A DNA stretch of 36,474 nt from Herpomyces periplanetae (Eukaryota; Ascomycota; Laboulbeniomycetes; Herpomycetales; Herpomycetaceae), in the NCBI GenBank assembly GCA_009733715.1, contig WMKJ01000122.1, forward strand, positions 1 to 36,474, given 5' to 3'. Numbering within the stretch: position 1 is the stretch's first letter; the number at the start of each line of letters is the position of its first letter. Below are positions 12,026 to 22,539 of the stretch, in pieces. A model generated the notes under the pieces. The model was not told where the DNA came from. It saw only the letters and a program-made list of their open reading frames with translations, and searched no databases. A program made the position numbers and the translations under genes.

Positions 12026-15000
12026 GGAAGGGGGAGGGAGGTGATTGGTGGAGAGGGAGAATTGTGGAGAAGGTGAGAGGGATTTTGGAATAGTTGGGAT
12101 GATTACTGCAATAGGAAACAAGAAGAAGTAGAGATGAGATGGACCGAGGGGAGAGAAAAGTTGTAAGATTGCCTAATATGGTAATCCTGGAGTTAGGCGT
12201 GGATAAAATGAGGAAGTTGAACCTGCTGGATTTGACAAGACCGAGGGAGAGGGGATGCAACAGGCAGGAACAGGATGTAGATAAGTGAAATTAGGAGTAG
12301 CTTAATGAACTTTGTAGGGGAGTTCGAGGGTGCGGTGGGATAAGCTTCAGAATTATAATCATACTGGAGACATAGCAGGGCATCGCATGGCTTTCTGTCG
12401 AATAACTTTTCTCGCTTCCTTAAACTTGTCATCCCTTCCTCTTCTCTTCAGGGGCACTTCATCTTGTATGCGAACCATCTAATGATCATCCTACTAATAC
12501 ATGTATCGTAACCCTCATGTTAACTACAAAGATCTAACGAGTCCTCGAAGACTTTGTTGATCCGGTAATGCATTTATCACTGTCAGAGTCAAGTTACCCG
12601 TAAAGCAACACATCCATCCTTTCAGTTAACGGGGGTTTACTCAACTGCAAAAAAGTTCACTTCATTCATAGCAATACGAGTGGTAAAATAGAGCTAACTT
12701 AAAATCATCTTCTCAAACACGAACCAGCTCTACCTTGTCTATACAGGATGCGCTAAAATAGTCACATATAGCTAATTTACTCCCGAATACTTTATCATCT
12801 CGTATTCCATTATTACTTACATTAAACTGGCAAATTCATCCAACTCAAAACACGTAGTCGTCTACCTGGCTATCGCTAAGCTTACACTTATTCTTCTTAC
12901 CACACTAAACCACTTCATATTCAAACCATTTCAATTCTTCACAGGGTTCGTCCTCTCTGAAATTAAGTAGCCACAATCATTGAAATCATCCATTTATAAC
13001 CGGTTCGGCTATCGCTTAACTTAGTACTCGTAAAGTATAAAATTTAATCGATTCACCTGTTTATCAATCTTCCTCTTCCACCGCTGATTTGACAATGTAA
13101 AGGGTTAAAGTATAATTCTTGAACAATCCAGCTCCACTACACCAATCCAATTAGTAAAATTTGTCATTGAACTACTGCTAGTTTCTTGTGATTGTCTACT
13201 TCAATCTTCATTTGCCCCGTTAACGAACAGGAACCGCTTTTGCCTGTATAACCTATTGAGCATATTTGCATAAACTTTCAGGGTCGAGTTACAATGTTAT
13301 CATAGTATAAGCTATGCCCTTCAAATTTTCCCGTTCGCTACATAAACATTTAAATTCCTTTAAAAATTTACCCCTCTCTCATCACAAGCTGGATTAACTT
13401 GAATTTTACCATTGTCGGCTCATATTTGTATTATTGCACCTAACCATCCTATCACTCAAATATCCAATTTATCATCTAGTTTGGCAAGGTCCCTTTGGAT
13501 TCTTCATGTACGTAGGTAGTATCAACTATCATTAATTTCCAACTAATTCATGATGCATTTCCCGAGTAATCGTGGTCATGTACGCTAGTTTGTTATTCGT
13601 TTTCTAACGCTACCTTGACTCACATTCGCCTTGGTGACCAACGCAACGCAACGTCAATTCATATTCCTTCATCCCTTACTTCAAGTTTGAGGGCAAGATG
13701 TAGCATGGTCAAGGAAAGATGTGATGTCGATTCTCATGTATGTGCAAATGTTTGTTCGTTTTATACTTGCTCACTCATGAAAACCATTTCTTTATTTGTA
13801 ATTTTGAAGCCAGAATCAATGTTAACTACTTAGTTCCTACGTATACATCCATCATGACGTGAAATTTCACTTGAAGACATCGAGTTTCTATCGTATATAC
13901 TTGTTCATAAAATTCCTGCCGATCCATATCTATAAACTCATGAATAAACTTATACTTAATTATCGACGTGTTGGACATTTTTGGGATTCAGTAATCACTG
14001 TGGTAAATACATATATATGAAACTACTTATATTAGTTCCAATTAACTATTCTTTAATACAAGTAACGTTGGACTGAATATTTGAAAACTCGTAATATTCC
14101 AAGCTTACCTTACCGCTAATATTTAATGTTAATCGATATACTACATCGCCTTTCGTATACTCACCCCACATTGGCAATCCGTCAGTTAGTCCGACCAAAG
14201 TGTAAATGGATGTATGTCAAGGTATTAGAATCGTTCAATCAAGTAACCATTTATCTATTCCAATTCAAAGTAGGATAACATGTTAAGACTTTTTGCGTTG
14301 ACTCTCGCTCCGTTAATGTTTCATTCATATTTGATCCATTAACCATATGCCAACCGACTTTATTTCCATCCCCTCTCCTCTACCCCTTCGCTCATCTATG
14401 TGTACCTCAATATTCACCACTAAATACTACCATTCAAACATCTTGCATATTTACGCTTTTCAAGTCCATAAATTCCCTTCCATCGTAAAATTTCCCGAAC
14501 AATCGTTCCTCCATGACTTTTTCTCCTCCCCTAAAAAGTAAATCCTCCAAACGTACCCCTAATTTTCTTCCTCGCGCCAAACTTGGCTCACTTTTTCTCC
14601 TTTTTAAGTAGCTTTTTCCCTTTCTCTGAACTTTTCTTCTTTTCCTCTGCCAAAATTTCAGTTATCATCACCACCACCATTTTATGCTTGAATCCTCATA
14701 ATATTTATCCTTTTTCAAACTCAATTCTCCAACTTCTATTTTTTCACAACATATATTTACCCCGTTTTACCATTCGTCCCTCTTTCATCCTTATTCCAGA
14801 CCTCCATTATCATCACTACCACAACTACCATCATTAAAATCAATTCCCTTCCAATCCCTCAAAATACACTCTCCCTTCATTTACTTACTATCTTCCTCGC
14901 TAATTTTTCCTACTTCCCGCTCTGCTTAACCAATAACTTTCTTAGACTTATTCTTACTTCGTACCCTACCTCCTGTTTTACCCGTTTCTCCCCTAACAAT

Positions 15001-15669
15001 TCTATAGCCTTTAATCAACATGCCCTGTTTTATCAATGCAACTATTTCTCTCTAATTTACCACTTTTCTCCTGCTGCTATTTTCTGTCAGCTTCGTCCGT
15101 TCGCCTGTTTTTCAATATCCTCACGCTGCCTTTGTCAACCTTTTCGTTCATCACTTTCCTTCTCCCTTTCTATGCGCCCTCGCGCAGTTTAATTCATCCT
15201 TTTTACCTTAATATTCATTTTCTCCTCCCCGTCCTCCTCTTTACCATTTCTACTCTACGTATCCTCTACCATTTTTTCAATTCCCTCTTTCTTCAGAAAC
15301 TTTCACAATCTCTTAATCTATTTTTTCTTTCGCTTATCTATTTCCTTGGTCTTTCCCCAGTGTCCCGTGTCAAAACTTCCGCCACAACTTCACTCAAACT
15401 ACATCTCTTCTATCGTATCTTCCATTCAATTCCCATATCTTACCTCCTCTTCCCACCCCCTCTTCCATTTCCCCTCTCTTCTCCCCCTCCCCGTACGTCC
15501 ATTACAGCAACATTGTTCTAACAACTCTTCTGAACCTTCAAATATCTTTTACTTTCTTTTCTCCTCCCCATCAATCTTCCCTTTTTACTATCCCATCTTT
15601 CGTCATATCATTTCATCATCTATTTCAACTTTTTAATCTTCGTTGTAATATTTATATTCCCTATGCATC

Positions 15670-18600
15670 ATGGCTCCCGTGACTCGTAGCTCGAGTCGCT
15701 TGAGCTTAAGCAGTCCTATCGTTGGATTCCCTCGCTCACCCGACGATGACCTCAAATCCGCCGTTAAAGTCGTCGTACGAGTACGCCCACCTTTAAAGCC
15801 TTCCGATTCAGGGTATCATCTCATACCTGAACGTTTTCGTCGTTCCGTCATACATGATGTCACTTCAACTAGTCTTTCTGTCGGTGCAATGCAAGGCAAC
15901 AAAGTGTTTGTCTTTGACCGCATATTCTCCACAGATGTTGACCAGGGCGGTGTTTGGCAGTATCTCGGTGACAGCGTTAAGCACTTCATAGAAGGTTATA
16001 ACGTTTCCATCCTCGCATACGGCCAATCCGGCTCTGGTAAATCTTACACCATGGGTACCGCTGCCGACCCTTCCGATCTTAGTGATTCTTCCACCACTGG
16101 AATAATTCCTCGCGCCGCAAAATCCCTTTTTGAGTTTTTCAACGATTCCAAATCTCCCTCAAAAACTATCACCTCTGGATTAAAGTCTCCTCGAAATTAT
16201 TCCCTTCAACCTTCAACTACCTCTACTTCATCATCCAAACCTGATCGCATTTGGTCATTAAAGGCCACGTATCTCGAAATTTATAATGAGCAACTCCGTG
16301 ATTTATTAATACCTGATACTGTTCCTCCCTCAGAACGCCCCCAAGTATCAATTCGTGAAGATCCAAAAGGTCGCATTCTCCTCACCGGCTTACGACAGGT
16401 TCCCATAAAATCATTACACGATTTACTTAGCGCTCTAAGTTTCGGCTCCTCAATACGTCAAACAGACTCTACCGCTGTTAATGCAAAATCCTCCCGCTCT
16501 CATGCCATATTTAGTCTTTATTTGCAACAATCCTATACAAAGAATTCCGCCACCACCACCACCACCACCACCACCACATCATCATCTTTTGAGCCACCGT
16601 CAAATTCTGGAATTCGTTCTGCCTCTGTCTCAGAAGGTGGTCTTACATCATCCGAGACTACGGTTACCACTGAAAGCAAGTTACACTTCGTAGATCTTGC
16701 TGGAAGCGAGCGTTTAAAGCACACCGGTGCTCAGGGTGATCGCGCGAAAGAAGGTATTTCCATTAATTCGGGTTTAGCGAGCCTAGGAAAAGTCATCTTA
16801 CAACTTTCATCGCGTACTCCTGGTATGCATGTATCTTATCGTGATTCTCGCATAACACGCTTACTACAAGACTCTCTAGGCGGAGAAGCTCTTACTTACA
16901 TGATAGCTTGCATCAATCCTGCCGAATTTCACATCAGTGAAACCCTTAACACTTTACAGTACGCTCAAAGAGCTCGTGCCATTCAGAGCAAACCTCTAAT
17001 ACAACAATCTTCTCATCAGTCTGACCTTCAATCTGTCATACAGCAACTTCGCGCTGAGGTCTCACATCTCCGGAATCGTTTAGCCACAAGTGAAAAGTCA
17101 ATGGCTCGTTGTTGTGTATGTCAAGAAGGACTAGACAGTCGAAGTGAACGCTTCACCGATCTTCAGAATCAACTTCTCGATGTACAAGAAAATTATAATG
17201 CTCTAAGTGAACGACACTCTAAACTTATTGCTCAACTTGCTCGTTATTCTGACCTCAATGAAATTGATTCCGCTACTCTTGATCGTTTCATCAACAGTGG
17301 CACGCTGGATCGTGTTAAGAAGTTCAGTTCAACCAGTGAAGCCGTCGGACAACTCATCCAGGATTATGAAAAAACTATTCAATCCTTGGAGTCTTCCTTG
17401 TCATCTACAAGACTATCCCTTTCAAATAGTGAAGGTGCATTACTTGAAAAGGAGAGCCGAATCACCTACCTTGAAACAGTCGCTCAGAACACCCAAGTTC
17501 GTCTTCAAAAGTCCATGGATCGTGAAGCTAGTGATGAAAAATACCTACAAAACTTAGAAGCAAACTTAAAGGGTTTACTTACCGGCGAGGAAAAGAGTAA
17601 CGACGTTATTAAAACCCTTAAAACCGAATTAACCCGCTTTCGTGAAAGTCAATCTAGTTGTGAGGAATACATCGCCAGTTTAGAATTACAAGTAGCCGAA
17701 GCCGAGCGTGACCAAGAAGTCCTTCAACGCGAAATCCGCCGTCTAAAGCGTATTGTCGATAGACAACGAACTATAAGTAAATTGGACAACTTTGGTCAAG
17801 ATTTTTCTTCTTTTCGTCTTTCTTTGGACGACTCTCCTTTGTCTCCAAAATCAAAAAGTCCCGGAAGAAGCGGTGGAGAGCCAAACAATGGCTCCTCAAG
17901 CCCTGCAGATGAAGCTAATTTTAATAGTCATGCTAACGTTGAATCTGTATCCACTGATGATACTACAAAAGTTGAATCATCATCCCTTGCAACTAGTCGC
18001 TCCTCGTCTCGCTCATCCAATGACCGGCTTGATAACAAAAGCTTAGCGCCCCAAATATCCTTTCTCAACTCATCCGAAGAGGTTGATGGCAAGTTAACAC
18101 AGTCCAATTATGTCGCTGATAAACTTGAAACAGTTACCCAGGAATTATTTGACCTTCGTGTTGAACATGAATCTGTTTTGAATGATTATGATGAAGTTTG
18201 TCGCAAGTATAAAGTTGCCTTGCGAGCTCTAGCAGAAATACAAGATGCAAATGATGAAGGCTGCCGCTCCAGTGAACGTTTAACTTGCGATGCTACCACA
18301 CCACGTTCAACATGTTCACTTCCAAACTTAGACAGTGGACCTCCATCAGATAATTGTAATACCTTTTCGGCGTATCGATTACTCTCGGACGATTTAGCCA
18401 CTGTTTGCCTAGACCCGATAAATATCGAAGAGAAAAGTAAACCAAGTTTTACATCGATAACTAAAACTGCAGTTAATCCATCAGTACCACCCTCTCCCAA
18501 GGATATCTCAGCAACAGCCGTTGAAGTAGATAAACTAAAAAGACTGAATGATGATAAAGATCAAATTATCATTGGCCTCAAGGATAGTTATGCTCAGTTA

Positions 18601-21600
18601 CAAGAGCAATATCGAAACTCACTGGATTGTATCAATGACTTGAAAACAGAAGTTAAAAAGACACAGCTATTGAGAAATTCATCTCCATCTCCGTCTAAAA
18701 TCATTCGAAGGAAATTAAGTCCCCCTGTTATCGCATCGGACCGTTCAACTCGTTGTTTTGCATCTCTCCGACAAGTTGCGCTGGACAATTTGTCAGAAAA
18801 ACCGGAAGCAATGCAAAGCTTTGAACTTAATTTGAATTCCTTGATGACAGAAATGTTATTAAGATCTGAAAGAGTAGCAACTTTGGAAGCAGAATTAACA
18901 GCTGTGCAGAAAGAAATGGAATCAAAGACAACTTTGATATCAGGGCTAACAAGGGAAAGATCTAGCTTCAAAGCATCAACTCCTTTGGACATTTCAGTTG
19001 TGTCAGCTATGCACGATCAATTAGTGGAAACTGAGAATCAAATTCGTACGTTGCAAGCAACTCATGCAACACGAGAAAGCCAACTAATCGATGAAATCAA
19101 TGCACTAAAAAAGTCGGTTTCGTTATTCAAATCAGAAGAAAGTACAGAGAGTATACGAGGTGGGACAATAACGTCCTCGTTGGAAGACGGCTCGGCGTTA
19201 ACAACGCAGGAAAGCTCACGTTTAGTGCAATTAGTGAAACTAATGGAAAACCGGTGCGATAATCAGCGTATGCTAATAACAGATTTAACGGAACGCTACA
19301 CTTTTGTGGAAAAGAATATTTCTCAGTCACTGAAAGAAAGTGCATGCTTAGTGATTGCTCGTGAGAAAGTTAAACAGCAAAAACAAAGGTCAGAAAAGTT
19401 GCACAGCATCTTACAATCACAGCTGGCAATGGACATGATATCGCACGAAAGATCACACGAAATTTTTGAACAAAGATTCCAAATGGCCGAAGAGCATGCA
19501 CGGTTTGTCCAAAATAGTATTACATGCCTATTGGATATGAAGGATGGGTCAATCCAACCAAAGCCCGGGCAAACATCTACGGAAAGCGTTGAAAACCTTG
19601 ATGATGTGTCTCGTAAAATTTGCGATATTGTCAAGGGATTGACGGCCGTTAAAAATTTATTTGCGTGTCGCAGGGATGATGCAGATATGGCAGATGGTGT
19701 CGTAAAGTCTTACGATAGAAACGCTGAAGCTGAAGGTGGTAAAAGTAGAAAATTCGGTGCTACTACCAATTACGAAGCGGTTATCACCGATTTGGAGATG
19801 CGATTAGAGTTCCGAGACTTTATCGTTACAGAGTACTTAAATAGGTTTTCAGAATTGCAAGAATCATACAGCAAACTTTCACAGGAGTTAGATAAAGAGA
19901 TATCTAGTGGCAAAACGGATGACGAAGAATGCCAGGCAGCTATTCGTTGCTTAAAAGCAGAAATAGCGGAGAGAAGAAACTTTTTCATAGAATTACATAA
20001 AAGCGTGGAAATCCTCGTATCGCAAGATAAGACATCTATTGGTAACCAGGAAGTTTCCGGTAATGGGAATGGCCGTGGACAGTTTACGTTAACATACTTC
20101 TGGGATAACGTTTATGAAAAATGTTCGGAAGGATTGGAAAAAATGCAAGAAGCATTTGACAGAATTGCATCCCGACCATGTGCTAAGGACCGAGAAGATT
20201 TGGTACGTTATCTGGAAGAATATAGAAATCAAAAAGTCAGTATTGATGAAGTCATGAAAGAGTACGGAGGACTACTTCATGATACGGACAAGAGATTTGT
20301 TTACGTTGGGTCCAAGGCACAAGAACGAATGAACAATGCAACGTGCAATGAATCTTCCGAACAAGATACAACGATAATGACCGAGAATACTTCAGCTATT
20401 ACGGCCAAAAATCGAACTGGCAAGGGCAGTGAACCAAACGATACTTTGAACAGTGATTTAGATGAGAGGCTTAAGGCAGTTCAAGACCAAGCTACAGTAC
20501 TAACTAACGTTATTTCTGGAATAATTGAAAAGGAAGATCAGGCAACAGATGGAAGTCGATCAAATAATAATCAGCGACAAGCGAAATTGCAAGGAGCAGT
20601 TGAAGCAACTAAGGAATTAGCGGAAGAGATAAAGTATGTACGAGCATGCCTGGGAAAAGCTGATCCAATATTTGATGGTTGCGGTAGACGAGATGCTAGT
20701 GGTGGGAAGGGAATTTTGAAGGACACGAAGGATGAAAAGGGATTATCTGAAGTTCAAGAAAATGACCAGGGAAAAGAGAACGACGTAAGGTCGGATGATA
20801 GGGCAGTGGGCTGTGATGAATTGGAAAATCGGGTTGAACATTTACAAAAGAAGTATGAAGAGAGTCAGGCTAAGTTGAGAAAGCTTGAAGATTCTCATGC
20901 TGAGTTGAAGGAAAGTCGAGATGAAAGTATAACAGCTCATCAAACAATGTTAAAGGAAGTTGAAGGATACAAAGAGAAGGTGAAGAATTTGGAACAGCAA
21001 ATTGAACTTAAAACAGGCGAAGTGGAGAGATTGGTGAAGGAACAAGAAGGAATAGAGAAAAAATTCCGAGAAGTAGTAAAGGAAAGCGATTTATTGGAAA
21101 AAGCTAAGGAAAAGTTATCAAATGAATTAAGAGAAACCAAGGTAGCGTTTGCAAGTCAACAGGATCAATTAATAAAAGAAAAAGAGCAACGAGAGCAGGA
21201 ACTTTCACAGCTAAATAACGAGGTTAAAGCGATGCGCAATGAAAGGAAGGGATTATTTGGGAAAGTTTCAGCGGTAATGGGAAAAGAGGTTGTTAGCGAT
21301 GAAGTGGGCGTGAAAACGAAGAGCACTGTGGAAGAGAAGTCGGAGTTGAAGGGAAAGGAAGAAGCTTTACGAGATTTGGCTAAATTAAAGACGGATCTGG
21401 ATAAGGCAGAATGCAAGGTTAAGGAATTAAAAGTAGAATTGGATGAAGTTAAATCTAGCAGAGCAGATGCGGTGAATATGTTGCAACAGTTTATGGAAAA
21501 GGAACAGAAAAATTCAAGGTTGATTGAAGAGTTGGAAGAACAGTTAAACATGAATTTTGATGAACATTTGGCTACAAATAAAAGGCTATCAGAGCTTAAA

Positions 21601-22290
21601 CAAGAGAGAAAGATACAGCTTCAAGAAGTATTGCAGGCCAAAATGGATCTTGAGCGAGAGCTTAAACAAGCTCAGTCGAGAATAGCTTGTCTTGAGGCAC
21701 AATTTTCCGAGTATAGCACGAAGCTTCGATCCAGTCGAACTTCTAATGACTCTCGTGATGAGGGAATAGGCCAACATTCCAAGTTGAGGAAAAGTATGTC
21801 TCACGCATCATTACCTTCACCTCCACCCGCAATCCCGCTCCCACCAATACCTAATGGTGTGAGCATGGCCCCGGGTGCCATGTGCGAAGCTGTTCCATCA
21901 CCACCTACGTCAAGGCATCAAAGTAAAGAAGTGGCTCATGCGCATTTACTAGAGGATCAAGAAGCACGGATTAAGTCCATCGAGAAGCATTTGTACGCTG
22001 AAAAGCAGCTTACAGCAACTTTAGAGGAAGCATTAACTGATTTAGAGACTTCGAACACAGAAATGAAAGTGGAATTGGAAGTATGGAGAAGAAAGTACTT
22101 AAAGATGGAGGAGGAGTTAACTACTTTACGAAAAGAGCGCAATGCTAGTCGATTATCGGTTCAGCAGTTAGAAGAAGAGCAAAGGAATACTCGTTTGCGC
22201 ATTGAAGCCGAACGTGCTAATCTTGAAGCTCGAATGGCTCAACTCGCTACAATGAACCGGAAGAAAAAGAAGAGTCTCAACTGTTTTTAA
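15670..22290 (+). CDS. Kinesin-4-like motor protein with very long coiled-coil tail
   Basis: This is a single 2206-residue reading frame with no intron. Kinesins convert ATP hydrolysis into movement along, or regulation of, microtubules. The motor domain covers about residues 30-445. It has the P-loop GQSGSGKS at 118-125, switch I NAKSSRSH at about 271, switch II DLAGSE at about 342, then SYRDSRITRLLQDSLGG and ETLNTLQYAQRARAIQSKP as motor end and neck. That ending resembles KIF4/KIF21 (kinesin-4), and the Ser-containing P-loop resembles a large filamentous fungal kinesin group. Two low-complexity inserts sit in motor loops: a Ser/Thr-rich stretch at about 158-195, and ten threonines encoded at 16552-16581. 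Residues about 450-2190 are mostly heptad-like coiled coil broken by Ser-rich linkers and a Pro-rich patch (SPPPAIPLPPIPNG) about 160 residues before the end. The protein ends in a lysine cluster and a cysteine (NRKKKKSLNCF). Cargo and exact subfamily are uncertain. Confidence 0.93.
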   Translation: MAPVTRSSSRLSLSSPIVGFPRSPDDDLKSAVKVVVRVRPPLKPSDSGYHLIPERFRRSVIHDVTSTSLSVGAMQGNKVFVFDRIFSTDVDQGGVWQYLGDSVKHFIEGYNVSILAYGQSGSGKSYTMGTAADPSDLSDSSTTGIIPRAAKSLFEFFNDSKSPSKTITSGLKSPRNYSLQPSTTSTSSSKPDRIWSLKATYLEIYNEQLRDLLIPDTVPPSERPQVSIREDPKGRILLTGLRQVPIKSLHDLLSALSFGSSIRQTDSTAVNAKSSRSHAIFSLYLQQSYTKNSATTTTTTTTTSSSFEPPSNSGIRSASVSEGGLTSSETTVTTESKLHFVDLAGSERLKHTGAQGDRAKEGISINSGLASLGKVILQLSSRTPGMHVSYRDSRITRLLQDSLGGEALTYMIACINPAEFHISETLNTLQYAQRARAIQSKPLIQQSSHQSDLQSVIQQLRAEVSHLRNRLATSEKSMARCCVCQEGLDSRSERFTDLQNQLLDVQENYNALSERHSKLIAQLARYSDLNEIDSATLDRFINSGTLDRVKKFSSTSEAVGQLIQDYEKTIQSLESSLSSTRLSLSNSEGALLEKESRITYLETVAQNTQVRLQKSMDREASDEKYLQNLEANLKGLLTGEEKSNDVIKTLKTELTRFRESQSSCEEYIASLELQVAEAERDQEVLQREIRRLKRIVDRQRTISKLDNFGQDFSSFRLSLDDSPLSPKSKSPGRSGGEPNNGSSSPADEANFNSHANVESVSTDDTTKVESSSLATSRSSSRSSNDRLDNKSLAPQISFLNSSEEVDGKLTQSNYVADKLETVTQELFDLRVEHESVLNDYDEVCRKYKVALRALAEIQDANDEGCRSSERLTCDATTPRSTCSLPNLDSGPPSDNCNTFSAYRLLSDDLATVCLDPINIEEKSKPSFTSITKTAVNPSVPPSPKDISATAVEVDKLKRLNDDKDQIIIGLKDSYAQLQEQYRNSLDCINDLKTEVKKTQLLRNSSPSPSKIIRRKLSPPVIASDRSTRCFASLRQVALDNLSEKPEAMQSFELNLNSLMTEMLLRSERVATLEAELTAVQKEMESKTTLISGLTRERSSFKASTPLDISVVSAMHDQLVETENQIRTLQATHATRESQLIDEINALKKSVSLFKSEESTESIRGGTITSSLEDGSALTTQESSRLVQLVKLMENRCDNQRMLITDLTERYTFVEKNISQSLKESACLVIAREKVKQQKQRSEKLHSILQSQLAMDMISHERSHEIFEQRFQMAEEHARFVQNSITCLLDMKDGSIQPKPGQTSTESVENLDDVSRKICDIVKGLTAVKNLFACRRDDADMADGVVKSYDRNAEAEGGKSRKFGATTNYEAVITDLEMRLEFRDFIVTEYLNRFSELQESYSKLSQELDKEISSGKTDDEECQAAIRCLKAEIAERRNFFIELHKSVEILVSQDKTSIGNQEVSGNGNGRGQFTLTYFWDNVYEKCSEGLEKMQEAFDRIASRPCAKDREDLVRYLEEYRNQKVSIDEVMKEYGGLLHDTDKRFVYVGSKAQERMNNATCNESSEQDTTIMTENTSAITAKNRTGKGSEPNDTLNSDLDERLKAVQDQATVLTNVISGIIEKEDQATDGSRSNNNQRQAKLQGAVEATKELAEEIKYVRACLGKADPIFDGCGRRDASGGKGILKDTKDEKGLSEVQENDQGKENDVRSDDRAVGCDELENRVEHLQKKYEESQAKLRKLEDSHAELKESRDESITAHQTMLKEVEGYKEKVKNLEQQIELKTGEVERLVKEQEGIEKKFREVVKESDLLEKAKEKLSNELRETKVAFASQQDQLIKEKEQREQELSQLNNEVKAMRNERKGLFGKVSAVMGKEVVSDEVGVKTKSTVEEKSELKGKEEALRDLAKLKTDLDKAECKVKELKVELDEVKSSRADAVNMLQQFMEKEQKNSRLIEELEEQLNMNFDEHLATNKRLSELKQERKIQLQEVLQAKMDLERELKQAQSRIACLEAQFSEYSTKLRSSRTSNDSRDEGIGQHSKLRKSMSHASLPSPPPAIPLPPIPNGVSMAPGAMCEAVPSPPTSRHQSKEVAHAHLLEDQEARIKSIEKHLYAEKQLTATLEEALTDLETSNTEMKVELEVWRRKYLKMEEELTTLRKERNASRLSVQQLEEEQRNTRLRIEAERANLEARMAQLATMNRKKKKSLNCF
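16552..16581 (+). repeat. ACC trinucleotide repeat coding poly-Thr inside the kinesin motor domain
   Basis: Nine ACC codons and one ACA encode ten threonines in the loop between switch I and switch II. The run continues into TCA/TCT serine codons. It is a likely length-variable microsatellite that stays in frame. Confidence 0.9.
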
Positions 22291-22539
22291 TTCCCCCATT
22301 CAATTTGTCTCATGTCTTAACCCCCGACTGCCTTTCCATTGTCTTAGAGCCCTTGACTTTTCAGTTTACTCTTTTCTATTCTCTCTGTGTTGTGTCTATA
22401 TGTAGTATCTCTTGTGTTCCTGTGTATTTACTTGGCATTATCATCATGAGTAACAAACATTCAAAAATAATCGCAATTTTCACCCAAATCTCTTTTTTAA
22501 TCCCCAAAGGCCGAGGTTTTAACCGCTTAGATTTTGACG

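Larger units (their letters stand above)
6690..15669. other. 9 kb gene desert between divergent UPF3 and kinesin genes, with a strand-composition flip
   Basis: No coding gene, tRNA or recognisable transposon is visible. From about 6.7 to 8 kb the composition is fairly balanced. From about 8.0 to 12.35 kb the plus strand is purine-rich: 11701-11760 has 50 purines of 60 and no C. From about 12.4 kb to the kinesin start it is first C-rich over G and then strongly pyrimidine-rich: 15421-15480 has 52 pyrimidines of 60 and no G. The switch falls between about 12300 and 12420. Open frames of up to 161 codons (15036-15521 plus, 11823-12260 minus) are explained by scarce stop codons in such DNA. The likeliest reading is a pair of long divergent leaders or non-coding transcripts. 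Confidence 0.7.

Noticed and set aside
11823-12260. 145-codon minus-strand open frame in the purine-rich half of the desert
   Set aside because: Same cause on the other strand; low-complexity Ser/Leu/Phe translation and no recognisable motif.
12300-12420. Composition flip as a replication origin
   Set aside because: Fungal nuclear origins do not normally leave such local skew, and the flip fits divergent transcription of the two flanking genes.
15036-15521. 161-codon plus-strand open frame upstream of the kinesin gene (with 15346-15636 overlapping it)
   Set aside because: It is a by-product of pyrimidine-rich DNA in which stop codons are rare. The translation is Leu/Ser/Phe/Pro-rich with no domain.
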